This document shows positions 37,272-47,562 of a stretch of DNA of 64,000 nt, piece after piece. Source of the DNA: Nannocystis exedens. Its GTDB lineage: Bacteria; Myxococcota_A; Polyangia; Nannocystales; Nannocystaceae. Where the stretch lies: assembly GCF_002343915.1 (NCBI RefSeq), contig NZ_NETK01000001.1:4288001-4352000 (forward strand). Reading direction: 5' to 3'. Position numbers and translations under genes: made by a program. The notes below the pieces were generated by a model. The model searched no databases. It saw only the letters and a list, made by a program, of their open reading frames with translations, and was not told the DNA's origin. Each line of letters begins with the position of its first letter. Within the stretch, counting starts at the first letter, position 1.

Positions 37272-39689
37272 TCAACCCGGCAGCGGGCACTTGCCGGTGC
37301 CGCTGGCCGAGTTGTTGTCGACGCGGCACTCGTGCCACGCGTGCATCGGCATCGCGTCGTCGACGACCACCCACACCACCGACGAGCCGTCGAGCAGCCC
37401 CGGCGGCGCGTTGGGCAGCAGCAGCGTCACGTCCTCGGCCTCGGCCGGGTACAGCACCTTGGTCGTCGCGCCGCTGCCGAGCAGCGTCCCGCCGTTCATC
37501 GGGTCGCCCTCGAAGAAGTGGACCGGCACCCCCGCCGGCACCGACGCCTCGCCGATGTTGCGCACGCGGCCGACCAGCCCGTACGGGTCCGGCTCGCACG
37601 CCAGGCGCAGGTCGACGATGAGGTCGGGCGCCGCGAACTCGCCCTCCGGCTGGACGTTCTGGCGGAAGTTGTTGAGCCCGGGCGTGAGCCAGTTGGTCGG
37701 CTCGATCGCCGGGATCTTCCCGCCCTCCTCGGTGTTGGTGACGTGGTACGAGTGCTGGTTCCACACCCGCCGCGTACGCACCCACCGGCCCTCGCTGTCG
37801 CCGAAGATCCGCACGCCCGTCTGCTTGGTCCCGTCGCAGTTGATGCTCGAGTAGTTGTTCGACACCGCGACGATGTCGGCGTGACCGTCGCTGTCGACGT
37901 CGGCGATCACCGGGTACTCGACCAGCGTGCCCGTCGTGTTGCACGTGCTCCACAGCACCTCGCCGTCGGTCCCGCGGTACACCCGCAGGCGGATCTCGTC
38001 GGAGTACACCACCTCCGCGCTGCCGTCGCCGTCGAAGTCGAACACCGACGAGCCGGTCGCCGCCGACGAGCAGTCCTGCGTCTGCTTGATCCACAGGAAC
38101 GTGTCGACGTCGGCGACGTTCGGGTCCATCAGCTTGGTGCCGTCGAACACCGCGTAGCCGACCCCGCCGGCGACCGCGACGTCGGGCGTGCCGTCGCCGT
38201 TGAAGTCGGCGATGGTCGGCGGCCCGCCGCCGCCCGTGTTGCCGGCCGAGCCCATCGGGCACAGGTCGGGCGACAGCATCCCGTTGATGTCGATGCCCGC
38301 GCGGATGATCTGCGCGCCGTTCGGCGCCTGCGGATCGTGGCGCCACACGATCAGGTGATGCGGCGTGGTCGCGCTGTTCTTGTTGTTGGCGATCACCGCC
38401 ACCTCCGGCTTGCCGTCGAGGTCGAGGTCGGCGACCGCCGGGTAGGCCCCCTCGAGCCCGGTCGTCGCCATCACCCCGCCGGCCGCGTTGAACGCCCCGC
38501 GCGGGTGGATGATGTCGAGCTGCCCGTCGCCGTCGAGGTCGGCCGGGGTGTTGAAGCCGCCGACGCCGAGCATCAGCTCGGTCGCACCGGTCGCCCCGTC
38601 GAGCACCGCGCCGGGCACCACGATCTCCGGCTTGCCGTCCTGGTCGAGGTCGGCGATCGACACGAACGCGCAGCTGCCCGCGTACGTCGACGTCCACAGC
38701 GGCTGGCCGTCGCCGGTGAACGCCCGCGTCTTGCCGGTGGTCGAGCAGGCCACCAGCTCGTTGCCGGGCAGGCCGTCGATGTCGCCGCCCGCGAGCTCGC
38801 GCCCCGGCGCGATTGGGTCGGCCATACCGCCGTTGTAGGTCCACTTCTCGACGATCTGGCCGCCGACGATCGAGATCACCCGGATCGTCCCGTTCTCCTG
38901 GTACTTGCCGTCGACGAAGGTGGTGAACGCGATCTCCGGGATGTCGCGCTCGTCGACGATCGTGTCGCAGTTGTCATCGTCGAGCTGGACCACGATCGGG
39001 GTCATCATCACCGTGCCGGCGTCCCAGTGGTACTTGACCGACGGCGTGAACTGGCCGGCGCCCGGGATGTACTGGCAGGTCGCCAGGCACGTCGGCGGGT
39101 CGCCCGGGTCCTCGCCCTCCATGCACTTCGGCGGCGACGGCAGGCACTTGCCCGTGGCCGGCACGATCCCGCCCATGCACATCATGTCGCCGCCCATCAT
39201 CGCCGGCTCGCCGAGGCTGTACTCGCAGTACTCGTCGTCGGCGCACTCGCTGGCGTCGATGCACGAGTCGCCCGGCGTCACGCAGGTGTTGAACGAGCAG
39301 ATGTCGCCCTGCGGGCAGCACACGTCGCCGCACGCGTGGTCCTCGTCGGGACAGCACTCCTCGCCGATGCACACGCCTCCCTTCGCCTCGCAGTCGGCAG
39401 GGCACACCCCCGCGGTCGTCTCGCCGGTGCTGCTCGTCGTCGGCTCGCCGGTCGACGTCGGCTCGCCGGTCGTCGCCTCGCTCGCCGACTCGCTCATGCC
39501 GCCCTCGCTCGTCGACGTCGGCGTCGTCGTCCCCGCCGTATCCGTCCCGGTCGGCGCGCTCGCCCCCGTCGTCGTGAGGCTGCCCGTCATCGTCAGCCCC
39601 GCGCTGTCCATCCGTCCGTCGTCACCGCAACCACTCAGCGCGCCGCACACCGCCGCGGCCCAGCCGAGTCCCCGCAAGCTCGTTGTCAT
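37272..39689 (-). CDS. FG-GAP/VCBS-repeat lipoprotein
   Basis: An 805-residue surface lipoprotein; lipobox GALSGCGDD. A Thr/Ser/Gly-rich linker (residues 25-95) and a Cys-rich section (CPADCEAKGGVCIGEECCPDEDHACGDVCCPQGDIC...) lead to FG-GAP/VCBS-type repeats with calcium-binding loops such as ADLDQDGKPEIV, ADLDGDGQLDII, ADLDLDGKPEVAV, ADFNGDGTPDVAV, FDFDGDGSAEVVY and ADVDSDGHADIV, which imply a beta-propeller. A C-terminal CARDB-like domain (DLIVDLRLACEPD...RVRNIGEASVPAGVPVHFF) follows. Likely an adhesive or matrix protein. The promoter has TTGCCC-18-TACCCT, 6 bp from the ATG. Confidence 0.85.
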   Translation of the reverse strand: MTTSLRGLGWAAAVCGALSGCGDDGRMDSAGLTMTGSLTTTGASAPTGTDTAGTTTPTSTSEGGMSESASEATTGEPTSTGEPTTSSTGETTAGVCPADCEAKGGVCIGEECCPDEDHACGDVCCPQGDICSFNTCVTPGDSCIDASECADDEYCEYSLGEPAMMGGDMMCMGGIVPATGKCLPSPPKCMEGEDPGDPPTCLATCQYIPGAGQFTPSVKYHWDAGTVMMTPIVVQLDDDNCDTIVDERDIPEIAFTTFVDGKYQENGTIRVISIVGGQIVEKWTYNGGMADPIAPGRELAGGDIDGLPGNELVACSTTGKTRAFTGDGQPLWTSTYAGSCAFVSIADLDQDGKPEIVVPGAVLDGATGATELMLGVGGFNTPADLDGDGQLDIIHPRGAFNAAGGVMATTGLEGAYPAVADLDLDGKPEVAVIANNKNSATTPHHLIVWRHDPQAPNGAQIIRAGIDINGMLSPDLCPMGSAGNTGGGGPPTIADFNGDGTPDVAVAGGVGYAVFDGTKLMDPNVADVDTFLWIKQTQDCSSAATGSSVFDFDGDGSAEVVYSDEIRLRVYRGTDGEVLWSTCNTTGTLVEYPVIADVDSDGHADIVAVSNNYSSINCDGTKQTGVRIFGDSEGRWVRTRRVWNQHSYHVTNTEEGGKIPAIEPTNWLTPGLNNFRQNVQPEGEFAAPDLIVDLRLACEPDPYGLVGRVRNIGEASVPAGVPVHFFEGDPMNGGTLLGSGATTKVLYPAEAEDVTLLLPNAPPGLLDGSSVVWVVVDDAMPMHAWHECRVDNNSASGTGKCPLPG

Positions 39690-39695
39690 GCGCGC

Positions 39696-39725
39696 AGGGT
39701 ACAGACGCCCTCACGAGCCGGGCAA
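39696..39725 (-). promoter_or_regulatory. Putative leaderless promoter of the FG-GAP lipoprotein gene
   Basis: Minus strand: TTGCCC (39720-39725), 18-bp spacer, TACCCT (39696-39701), 6 bp to ATG. Confidence 0.55.
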
Positions 39726-39975
39726 GCCGACCGATGCGTGCGATCCATTGCGCACCGCGTCGCCTGCGCCGCTCGATAACGATCGGTGAAGTCCACGACG
39801 CCGCGACGACGAGACGTCCCCCGCACCCGAGATCCGCCGCGATTCTTTCATGTCTTGAAGGCCAGGTTCATCCGCACGCCGAGCCGCGCCGACCGGCTCG
39901 TCCGACTCGCTCGAGCCCGACGCGGGGCGAGCCCTCGGCAGCCGCGCGCGAGCGAGCCGCGGAGCCGCGCATTCA

Positions 39976-39993
39976 CCTGTCCTTTGAGACAGG
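39976..39993. repeat. 14-bp unit, hairpin
   Basis: cctgtcctttgaga followed by cagg; cctgtc pairs with gacagg. A weaker unit, catgtcttgaaggc plus cagg, stands at 39849. Confidence 0.65.
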
Positions 39994-40276
39994 CCAATTC
40001 CGTGCGCGACTCCACCGCCGCGACGCCCCGCGCTCCCGAGCCTCCCCCGCCCCCCCTCACACCAGCCACCGATCCCGTCGCGAACGCAGATCGCCCAGAC
40101 GCTCGAGCACCGAATGCGCCGCGCCGCGACCACGCGCGCGAGCGCGCCCCGTGATTCGACGCCGAGCGGCCCCTCGGCGCGCCTCTGGTGCCCGCAGACC
40201 CCATTCTGATATCCAGGAGAGGTCTCCCGGCGACAGTGCATGGGTTTGGCGGGCTGGCGCGGGACGTGGAGGAGTC

Positions 40277-42649
40277 ATGAAGCGATCGATCATCCGAATT
40301 GGCGATTGTGCAGCTGTCTTTTCAACCATGTTGATGATCGGCGCCTGCGGGCAGACCGACCCGACGGCCACCGGCGGCACGACCGACGGCGGGGCCGGCA
40401 CCGACGCGCAGACCAGCACGGGCGCGCCGGTCTCGACCGGCCCCGACCCGACCCCCACCGGCACGCCGACGTCGACGATGGGCATGAGCGGCACGACCGT
40501 CGACCCGACCACCGGCGATCCGTCCACGACCACGACCACCACCACCGACGACACCTCCTCCACCACCGACCCGGGCCCCGCCTGCGGCGACGGCCACGTC
40601 GATCCGGGCGAGGCCTGCGACGACGGCCCCGACAACGGCGCCGGCAAGCCGTGCAACCTGCAGTGTCAGGCCAACACCTGCGGCGACGGCGACCAGGGCC
40701 CCGGCGAGGAGTGTGACGACGGCGCCGACAACATGGACTCCAACTCCTGCAAGGCCGACTGCACCAACAACGTGTGCGGCGACGGGGCCGTCGGTCCGGG
40801 CGAGGGCTGCGACGACGGCGACGACGACGACGCCGACGACTGCACCAACGCCTGCGCGCTGGCCAGCTGCGGCGACGGCATCGTCGCCCCGACCGAGCAG
40901 TGTGACGACGGCAACCTCGACAACACCGACGCTTGTACCGACACCTGCACCGACGCCACCTGCAGCGACGGCCATGTCCAGCCGAGCGCCGGCGAGGAGT
41001 GCGACGACGGCAGCGACAACGCCGACAACGCCGCCTGCACCACCGCCTGCAAGCAGAACGTGTGCGGCGACGGGGCCCTCTACAACACCGGCGACGGCGC
41101 CGAGGAGTGTGACGACGGCGTCGACAACGGCGCCGGCAAGGCCTGCAACGCGCAGTGTCAGTTCAACACCTGCGGCGACGGCGACCAGGGCCCCGGCGAG
41201 GCCTGCGACGACGGCGACCTCGACCCCGGCGACGGCTGCTCGTCGACTTGCAAGCTCGAGGAGTGCGGCAACGGCATCCTCGACCCCGGCGAGGACTGCG
41301 ACGACCAGCAGAACGGCGACGACGACGACGGCTGCACCGACAGCTGCGAGCTCCCGGCCTGCGGCGACGGCATCCACCAGCCGAGCGAGGGCGAGGAGTG
41401 CGACCTCGGCGGCCTCAACAGCGACAGCGGCGCCTGCACCGTCGCCTGCAAGCTCGCGACCTGCGGCGACGGCCTCGTCCAGGCCAACGTCGAGCAGTGC
41501 GACGACGGCCCCGGCAACAACGGCCCCGGCAAGGCCTGCAACGCGACGTGCAAGACCAACGTCTGCGGCGACGGCGACAAGAGCCCGAGCGAGGCCTGCG
41601 ACGACGGCAACGGCAGCAACGACGACGCCTGCACCAACGTCTGCAAGCAGGCCAGCTGCGGCGACGGCTTCGAGCAGCCCGGCGAGGAGTGCGACGCCGG
41701 CGACAGCAACAGCAACACCGGCGCCTGCACCCTCGCCTGCAAGAACCCGATCTGCGGCGACACCTTCGTCCAGCCCGGCAAGGGCGAGCAGTGCGACGAC
41801 GGCAACCTGTCGAACAACGACGCCTGCCTCAACACCTGCAAGACCGCCAGCTGCGGCGACGGCGTCGTGCATCAGGGCGTCGAGCAGTGCGACGACGGCA
41901 ACCAGGTCGGCAACGACTTCTGCAGCAACCAGTGCCTGTCGCCGACCTGCAGCGACGGCGTCAAGAACGGCAGCGAGACCGGCGTCGACTGCGGCGGCCC
42001 CTGCGGCAAGTGCGGCCTCGGCGGCTCGTGCCAGAGCCACGGTGACTGCGCCCAGCAGGCCTGCGTCAACAACGTCTGCGTATTGACGAAGAGCTGCAAG
42101 GAGCTCAAGCAGGCCAACCCCGCGCTCGGCGACGGCGATTACACCATCGACCCCGACGGCGGCGGCTCGGTCCAGCCGCTCGTCGTCCACTGCGACATGG
42201 ACGCCGGCGCTTGCGGCTACACCATGGTCCGCTTCAACGACGGCGCGCTCGGCGGCCACCAGGACGCCTACACCAACAAGTGCGCCGCCGTCGGCATGGA
42301 GGTCATCGTCCCGCGGACCAAGGCCCACGCCACCGCGATCGTCGGCTGGAACGGCGGCGTCGTGCCCAACCTCTACAACGTGTTCCCCAAGTACAACGGC
42401 GCCCAGTACATCACCAACTGGACCGGCCGCTGCCAGGGCCAGCCCTGCACGTTCTGGATGACCGACAACGCCCAGGGCAACGTGTCCTGCCTGGCCCCGC
42501 CGGCCTCGCACGAGCCCAACGGCGACAACAGCGTCAATTACCGCATCTACAAGTGGAACGAGGGCTGCGGCATCGAGGGCGGCTGGAACGACGCCGACGC
42601 CTCGGTGGCGTACACCGGCTGGGTGATCTGCTCGACCAACGACTGTTGA
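40277..42649 (+). CDS. DUF4215-type Cys-rich repeat lipoprotein with fibrinogen-like C-terminus
   Basis: A 790-residue lipoprotein. The leader ends MLMIGACGQ (Cys 24), then a Thr/Gly/Ser-rich stalk. Residues about 100-570 are some fourteen copies of a repeat built on CGDGxxxxGExCDDGxxN.....C...C, each likely a disulfide-bonded module. A short Cys-rich joint (DCGGPCGKCGLGGSC, ACVNNVC) leads to a C-terminal domain that starts like fibrinogen-related domains (SCKELKQANPALGDGDYTIDPDGG, VVHCDMDAGACGYTMVRFNDG). Probably a surface adhesin or recognition protein. GGAGGAG just before the ATG is a strong ribosome site, unlike the leaderless genes. Paralogue of the gene at 52649. Confidence 0.88.
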   Translation: MKRSIIRIGDCAAVFSTMLMIGACGQTDPTATGGTTDGGAGTDAQTSTGAPVSTGPDPTPTGTPTSTMGMSGTTVDPTTGDPSTTTTTTTDDTSSTTDPGPACGDGHVDPGEACDDGPDNGAGKPCNLQCQANTCGDGDQGPGEECDDGADNMDSNSCKADCTNNVCGDGAVGPGEGCDDGDDDDADDCTNACALASCGDGIVAPTEQCDDGNLDNTDACTDTCTDATCSDGHVQPSAGEECDDGSDNADNAACTTACKQNVCGDGALYNTGDGAEECDDGVDNGAGKACNAQCQFNTCGDGDQGPGEACDDGDLDPGDGCSSTCKLEECGNGILDPGEDCDDQQNGDDDDGCTDSCELPACGDGIHQPSEGEECDLGGLNSDSGACTVACKLATCGDGLVQANVEQCDDGPGNNGPGKACNATCKTNVCGDGDKSPSEACDDGNGSNDDACTNVCKQASCGDGFEQPGEECDAGDSNSNTGACTLACKNPICGDTFVQPGKGEQCDDGNLSNNDACLNTCKTASCGDGVVHQGVEQCDDGNQVGNDFCSNQCLSPTCSDGVKNGSETGVDCGGPCGKCGLGGSCQSHGDCAQQACVNNVCVLTKSCKELKQANPALGDGDYTIDPDGGGSVQPLVVHCDMDAGACGYTMVRFNDGALGGHQDAYTNKCAAVGMEVIVPRTKAHATAIVGWNGGVVPNLYNVFPKYNGAQYITNWTGRCQGQPCTFWMTDNAQGNVSCLAPPASHEPNGDNSVNYRIYKWNEGCGIEGGWNDADASVAYTGWVICSTNDC

Positions 42650-42905
42650 TCGCCGACCTGGTGCATTTGCGCCGCCCCGCGTCGGTCGTCCGGCGGGGGG
42701 GCGGCTGTTCGGCGGCGCCGCGCTGCACCTGACCGGGCACTCGTCCGGGCCGCCGGGTCCGCTCAATCACCGCCGTCGCGGTCCCTACAATCGCACGCGC
42801 ACCCCAGTCGGCCGGTGATGACATTCGCGCCGGCCGCCTCGCGCGACCTCGCGCGGCCGCCCACAACTTGACCGGGCCGCGCGCCCGGGCGCACCCTCGG
42901 GGCGC

Positions 42906-43733
42906 GTGCTCTCGCCTCGACTCGCCGCGATCCGTGCGCCGATCCTCGTGATCTGGCTCGCCGCGGCGGTGCTGGCCGCGATCGACTTCCTCCGCGACGT
43001 CGACCCCGCCCACGTGCGCCTCGCCCTCTTCATCGCCACCGTGGTCGTCGAGGTGCTCGCGCTCGCCACCGCGATGGCCGGCCGGCGCGCCCTCGCCGAC
43101 GACGATCCGACCCGCGGCGCGAGCACGGCGATCTGCCTCGGCCTCGGCCTGCGCGTCGCCGCCGAGCTGCGCCTCGGCCTGATGTACCTGTCGGCTGTCC
43201 CTTCGGTCATCTTGAAGCGCCCTGCCCTCGCGGACGCCTTCCTCTACGGTCTGCGCTATCTCTACGTCGCCGCCGACCTCGCCCTCCTGCTCGGCGTGGT
43301 CCGCACCCTCCGCGGCCTGCGTTGCAGCGGTCTCGGCATTCGGCCGCGGCCGCGCGACCTGCTCGTCATCCTCCTCGTCGTCCCGCTGCCGCTCGCGGTC
43401 TACGCATTGCAGGCGCAGGTCGTCCCGGCCCCGAGCGACACCGGCATCATCACCTTTCGCCTGCTCGCGGCCAGCGTCGGCGCCGTCGTCGGCGGCTATT
43501 GCGTCGTCCTCGCCGTCGCCGCCCTGCAGCTCGGCGGCGCGTGGGCGTGGATCTGGGGCGCCGCCGGGGTCGCCGGGATCGCCCGCGCGCTCGCCTTCGT
43601 CGCCGCCGCCGCCGCCGAGCACGTCCTGCCGCGCGCCGGCGCCATCCTGCTCGAGCAGGGCCTGCTGTGGACATTCGCCTGCGCCTGGCTGCTGGCCACC
43701 GCGCTGCACTGGCAGCACGTGCGCCGCTCGTGA
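42906..43733 (+). CDS. Polytopic membrane protein, about eight TM helices, function unknown
   Basis: A 275-residue integral membrane protein from a GTG start. Hydrophobic segments fill most of it (ILVIWLAAAVLAAIDFL, LALFIATVVVEVLALATAMAG, YVAADLALLLGVVRTL, DLLVILLVVPLPLAVYALQA, LAASVGAVVGGYCVVLAVAALQLG, AWIWGAAGVAGIARALAFVAA, LLWTFACAWLLATALHW). No transporter or enzyme signature was recognised. It converges with the monooxygenase gene with 1 bp between stops. A 14-bp unit lies inside at 43194. Confidence 0.6.
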   Translation: MLSPRLAAIRAPILVIWLAAAVLAAIDFLRDVDPAHVRLALFIATVVVEVLALATAMAGRRALADDDPTRGASTAICLGLGLRVAAELRLGLMYLSAVPSVILKRPALADAFLYGLRYLYVAADLALLLGVVRTLRGLRCSGLGIRPRPRDLLVILLVVPLPLAVYALQAQVVPAPSDTGIITFRLLAASVGAVVGGYCVVLAVAALQLGGAWAWIWGAAGVAGIARALAFVAAAAAEHVLPRAGAILLEQGLLWTFACAWLLATALHWQHVRRS

Positions 43734-43734
43734 A

Positions 43735-45243
43735 TCACGTCGGCAGCGGCAGCGGCCGGCGCGGTCCGGCCCCGCGCGAGCGCTCGTACTCGTCGAAGAT
43801 CCCGGCGTAGTCGGCCGCGGTGTAGGGCGCCGTCAATTCGGCCAGCACCCCGCGCTTGCGGTACGGCGACACACCCAGGTCCCCCAGCATCACGTCGAGG
43901 TACTGGTGAAAGCGCGTATTGACGGCCCCCGCGCGCGACGGCTCGAACAGGATGTTCGCGCGCTTCCACCGCTGGACTGCCGCGATTTGGCGCTCGATCT
44001 CCGGCTCCGGCGGCAGCTCGAGGTCCCCGCGCAGGTGCGCCCCCAGCCACAGCATCGCCACCTCGACCCCGGGTACGTGCAAAAACCCGTGGTTGTGGCC
44101 GGCGAACGCCATTCGCGGCACCTTCGGGTGAATCACGTGACGGTACAATTGCGCCCCGTCCCGCTCCCGCTCGAGCAAATCGCGGTACTTTCGCGGCAGG
44201 AACGGGAACTGCGGCGCCAGCGAGCCCGTCGACACCACCACCAGATCGCACGTCAGCTCGCGCCCGTCGGCGAGCCGCAGCCCCCGCGGCGTGAACCCGA
44301 CCGGCTCGCCGCGGTGCGGCTCGATCTGCCCGCGGATCACCTGCGCGAAGTACTCGTCGGGCGCCATCGCCACCGCCGAGCGCATCTCGAACGGCACCGG
44401 CGTCGTCGGGATCAGCGTCGTCATCCGCCGGCGCACGGCCGGGTCGCGCCACAGCCCGTGCAGCCCGACCTGGGCGCGGATGAGCCCGCCGACCATCGCC
44501 CAGAACCCGCGCACCAGCGGCTGCAGGTGCGTGTGCAGCAGCCGCTCCGCCCGGCTCGGATGGACCCACGCCGGGATCATCGCCGTGCTCGCGCGCATGA
44601 ACAGGATCTTCGACCCGTGGACCCCGAGGATGTGGCGGGGGATCAGCCAGCGCGGCTCGCGGAACACGTGCTCGACTTGCGAGCCGCGGGCCGCCGCGAA
44701 GCTCGCCATGTCGACCGCGCTCTTGCCGAACCCGATCACCGCCACCTTCTTGTTCGCCAGCACCCCCAGGTCGCGGACCTCGCGGGCGAGAATCACCTGT
44801 CCCGGAAAACACGCTCGATCGGCCAGCCGCAGCCCATGCTGCGCCCCCGTGTATTGCCCGTTCGCGACCACCACGAAGTCGAACCGCTCGCGCCGGGGCC
44901 CCGCCGGCGCCTGCAGCTCGAGCGCCCAGCCGTCGCCGACGAACTCGCTGGCGAGCACCTCGTGCTCGGTCCGCACGTCGATACCGAAGCGGGCGATCGC
45001 CGCCTCCATGTAGCGCATCAATTGCTCGCGCGTAGGGTGCAGGTCCGGCGCGAACGGCCACGGGAATTCGGCCAATCGATAGTGCTCGGCCACGTTCTGC
45101 AGGCGCACCTCCGGGTACGCCACCGCCCATACGCCGCCCGGCCGCGGCCCGCGCTCGAATATCACGACCTCGTGGCCGAATCGCTGCAGCATGCGGGCCG
45201 CCGCGATCCCGGAGATACCACCGCCGATAATTGCGATCTTCAT
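43735..45243 (-). CDS. Flavin-containing monooxygenase
   Basis: A 502-residue FAD/NADPH enzyme. MKIAIIGGGISGIAAARMLQRFGHEVVIFERG is the FAD-binding Rossmann motif, and KKVAVIGFGKSAVDMASFAA is the NADPH-binding one. WAVAYPEVRLQNVAEHYRLAEFPWP and LVVVSTGS fit the FMO/Baeyer-Villiger monooxygenase group. The exact FMO signature FxGxxxHxxxY/F is only loosely present (VILAREVRDL region). The substrate is unknown; oxidation of a hydrophobic molecule is typical. AGGA before the ATG serves as ribosome site. A 14-bp unit lies at 44796. Confidence 0.87.
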   Translation of the reverse strand: MKIAIIGGGISGIAAARMLQRFGHEVVIFERGPRPGGVWAVAYPEVRLQNVAEHYRLAEFPWPFAPDLHPTREQLMRYMEAAIARFGIDVRTEHEVLASEFVGDGWALELQAPAGPRRERFDFVVVANGQYTGAQHGLRLADRACFPGQVILAREVRDLGVLANKKVAVIGFGKSAVDMASFAAARGSQVEHVFREPRWLIPRHILGVHGSKILFMRASTAMIPAWVHPSRAERLLHTHLQPLVRGFWAMVGGLIRAQVGLHGLWRDPAVRRRMTTLIPTTPVPFEMRSAVAMAPDEYFAQVIRGQIEPHRGEPVGFTPRGLRLADGRELTCDLVVVSTGSLAPQFPFLPRKYRDLLERERDGAQLYRHVIHPKVPRMAFAGHNHGFLHVPGVEVAMLWLGAHLRGDLELPPEPEIERQIAAVQRWKRANILFEPSRAGAVNTRFHQYLDVMLGDLGVSPYRKRGVLAELTAPYTAADYAGIFDEYERSRGAGPRRPLPLPT

Positions 45244-45507
45244 CGTTCCTTGTAGTGCGCCGGCTCGTCGTGCCGGATCGCCGCGCCGCACCGTGCCTCG
45301 CCTCACGCCGCGCGCGTGACACCTCCGGGCCGCATTTTGCCACGCGCAGCGCCGCCGCGCGACGCTCCGCGTCCGTCAGGCACTCCTAGCATTGCGGACC
45401 TTCGCAGACCGCCTGGCGCGTCACACCCACGGCTCAGGTCACGCGCCCTGTCCCCCCGCGCCCCGCCTCGCGCGCTGATACGCGCCCGCCCGCCGCGCTC
45501 GCCGCGA

Positions 45508-45513
45508 TACGAT
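45508..45513 (+). promoter_or_regulatory. -10-like TACGAT, 8 bp before ATG
   Basis: TACGAT precedes the beta-helix protein ATG at 45522 by 8 bp; no Shine-Dalgarno. Leaderless pattern. Confidence 0.4.
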
Positions 45514-45521
45514 GACGAGCC

Positions 45522-46628
<1,107 letters not shown>

Positions 46629-46758
46629 GTCCCACCGCGGCCGCCCGGCCCCGCCCGTCCGGGTCGGCCGCGGAGCGGCCCGAATCGGCCGTCCGGGCTC
46701 CGCGGCGGCCGACCCTTGCGCCGCGCGGACCGGCGCCGGCATCATCGAGGTCGCACGC

Positions 46759-47499
46759 ATGCACGCCCGTCACTTGATGCTCGAGAGCCCCGCCATGGGG
46801 CGCAAGGTTCACCTGTGGTGTTACGGCCATTACGGCCCGCCCGTCATCGTCTTCCCGTCCGCCGCCGGCTTCGCCCACGAGTGGGACCGCCACGGCATGT
46901 TCGAGGTCTTGGGCCCGCTGATCCGCGCCGGCAAGGTCAAGTTCTACTGCCCGGAGAGCAACGTCTCCCAGGTATGGACCGACAAGGAGAGCTCGATCGC
47001 CGCGCGGATGCAGCGGCACCGCGCCTACGAGGGCTTCATCCTCGACACCCTCGTCCCGTTCATCCGCGAGGACTGCCGCTGGGAGGGCGCGCCGATGACC
47101 GCCGTCGGCTGCAGCCTCGGCGGCACCTACGCCGCCCTGTTCGCGCTCAAGTACCCCGAGACCTTCCGCCGGGTGCTGTGCATGAGCGGCCGCTACCTCA
47201 CCACCGAGCTGACCGGCAAGCACAACGACTCGGACCTCTACTTCAACAACCCGCTGGCGTTCGTCCCCGGCCTGCGCGGCGAGCCGCTCGAGCGGCTGCG
47301 CCGCAACACCCACCTCACCCTCGTGTGCGGCCGCGGGGCCTACGAGGAGGGCTGCATCGAGGAGACGATCGCCCTCGGCCAGCTCCTGAAGGAGAAGGAC
47401 ATCCCCAGCGTCACCGACATCTGGGGCCGCGAGTCCCGGCACGACTGGGACTGGTGGCAGCGCCAGGTCGTCGTCCACCTGCCGCGCCTGCTCGGTTGA
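46759..47499 (+). CDS. Alpha/beta-fold esterase
   Basis: A 246-residue cytoplasmic enzyme of the putative-esterase (EstD/PHB-depolymerase-like) group. VKFYCPESNVSQVWTDKESS, the nucleophile elbow TAVGCSLGGTYAALFALKYPETF with Ser, VLCMSGRYL and the C-terminal His in GRESRHDWDWWQRQ make up the expected set. No leader peptide. The next gene is a sterol-reductase homologue with only a four-unit 14-bp array between, so the two may form an operon; cleavage of a lipid ester would fit but is inference. Confidence 0.82.
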   Translation: MHARHLMLESPAMGRKVHLWCYGHYGPPVIVFPSAAGFAHEWDRHGMFEVLGPLIRAGKVKFYCPESNVSQVWTDKESSIAARMQRHRAYEGFILDTLVPFIREDCRWEGAPMTAVGCSLGGTYAALFALKYPETFRRVLCMSGRYLTTELTGKHNDSDLYFNNPLAFVPGLRGEPLERLRRNTHLTLVCGRGAYEEGCIEETIALGQLLKEKDIPSVTDIWGRESRHDWDWWQRQVVVHLPRLLG

Positions 47500-47501
47500 G
47501 G

Positions 47502-47561
47502 CCTGTCCCTTTGGCCCTGTCTCCCCGGCCCTGTCTTTTCGCACCTGTCCATTAAAACATC
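47502..47561. repeat. 14-bp-unit array, four units, filling an operon gap
   Basis: Units begin at 47502, 47516, 47530 and 47544, all of cctgtc type, ending with catcc directly before the ATG at 47563. The whole gap from stop to start is repeat. Confidence 0.8.
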
Positions 47562-47562
47562 C

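Larger units (their letters stand above)
39690..40276. other. Intergenic region between divergent surface-protein genes
   Basis: Contains the promoter at 39696-39725 and 14-bp units at 39849 and 39976. The rest is Arg/Ala/Pro-biased GC-rich sequence that reads open in several frames without a supported start. Confidence 0.5.

Noticed and set aside
40600..41960. Regularly spaced repeats that might suggest a CRISPR array
   Set aside because: Period and sequence vary, and they translate in frame to Cys-rich CGDG..CDDG modules. There are no identical repeats with unique spacers and no cas genes.
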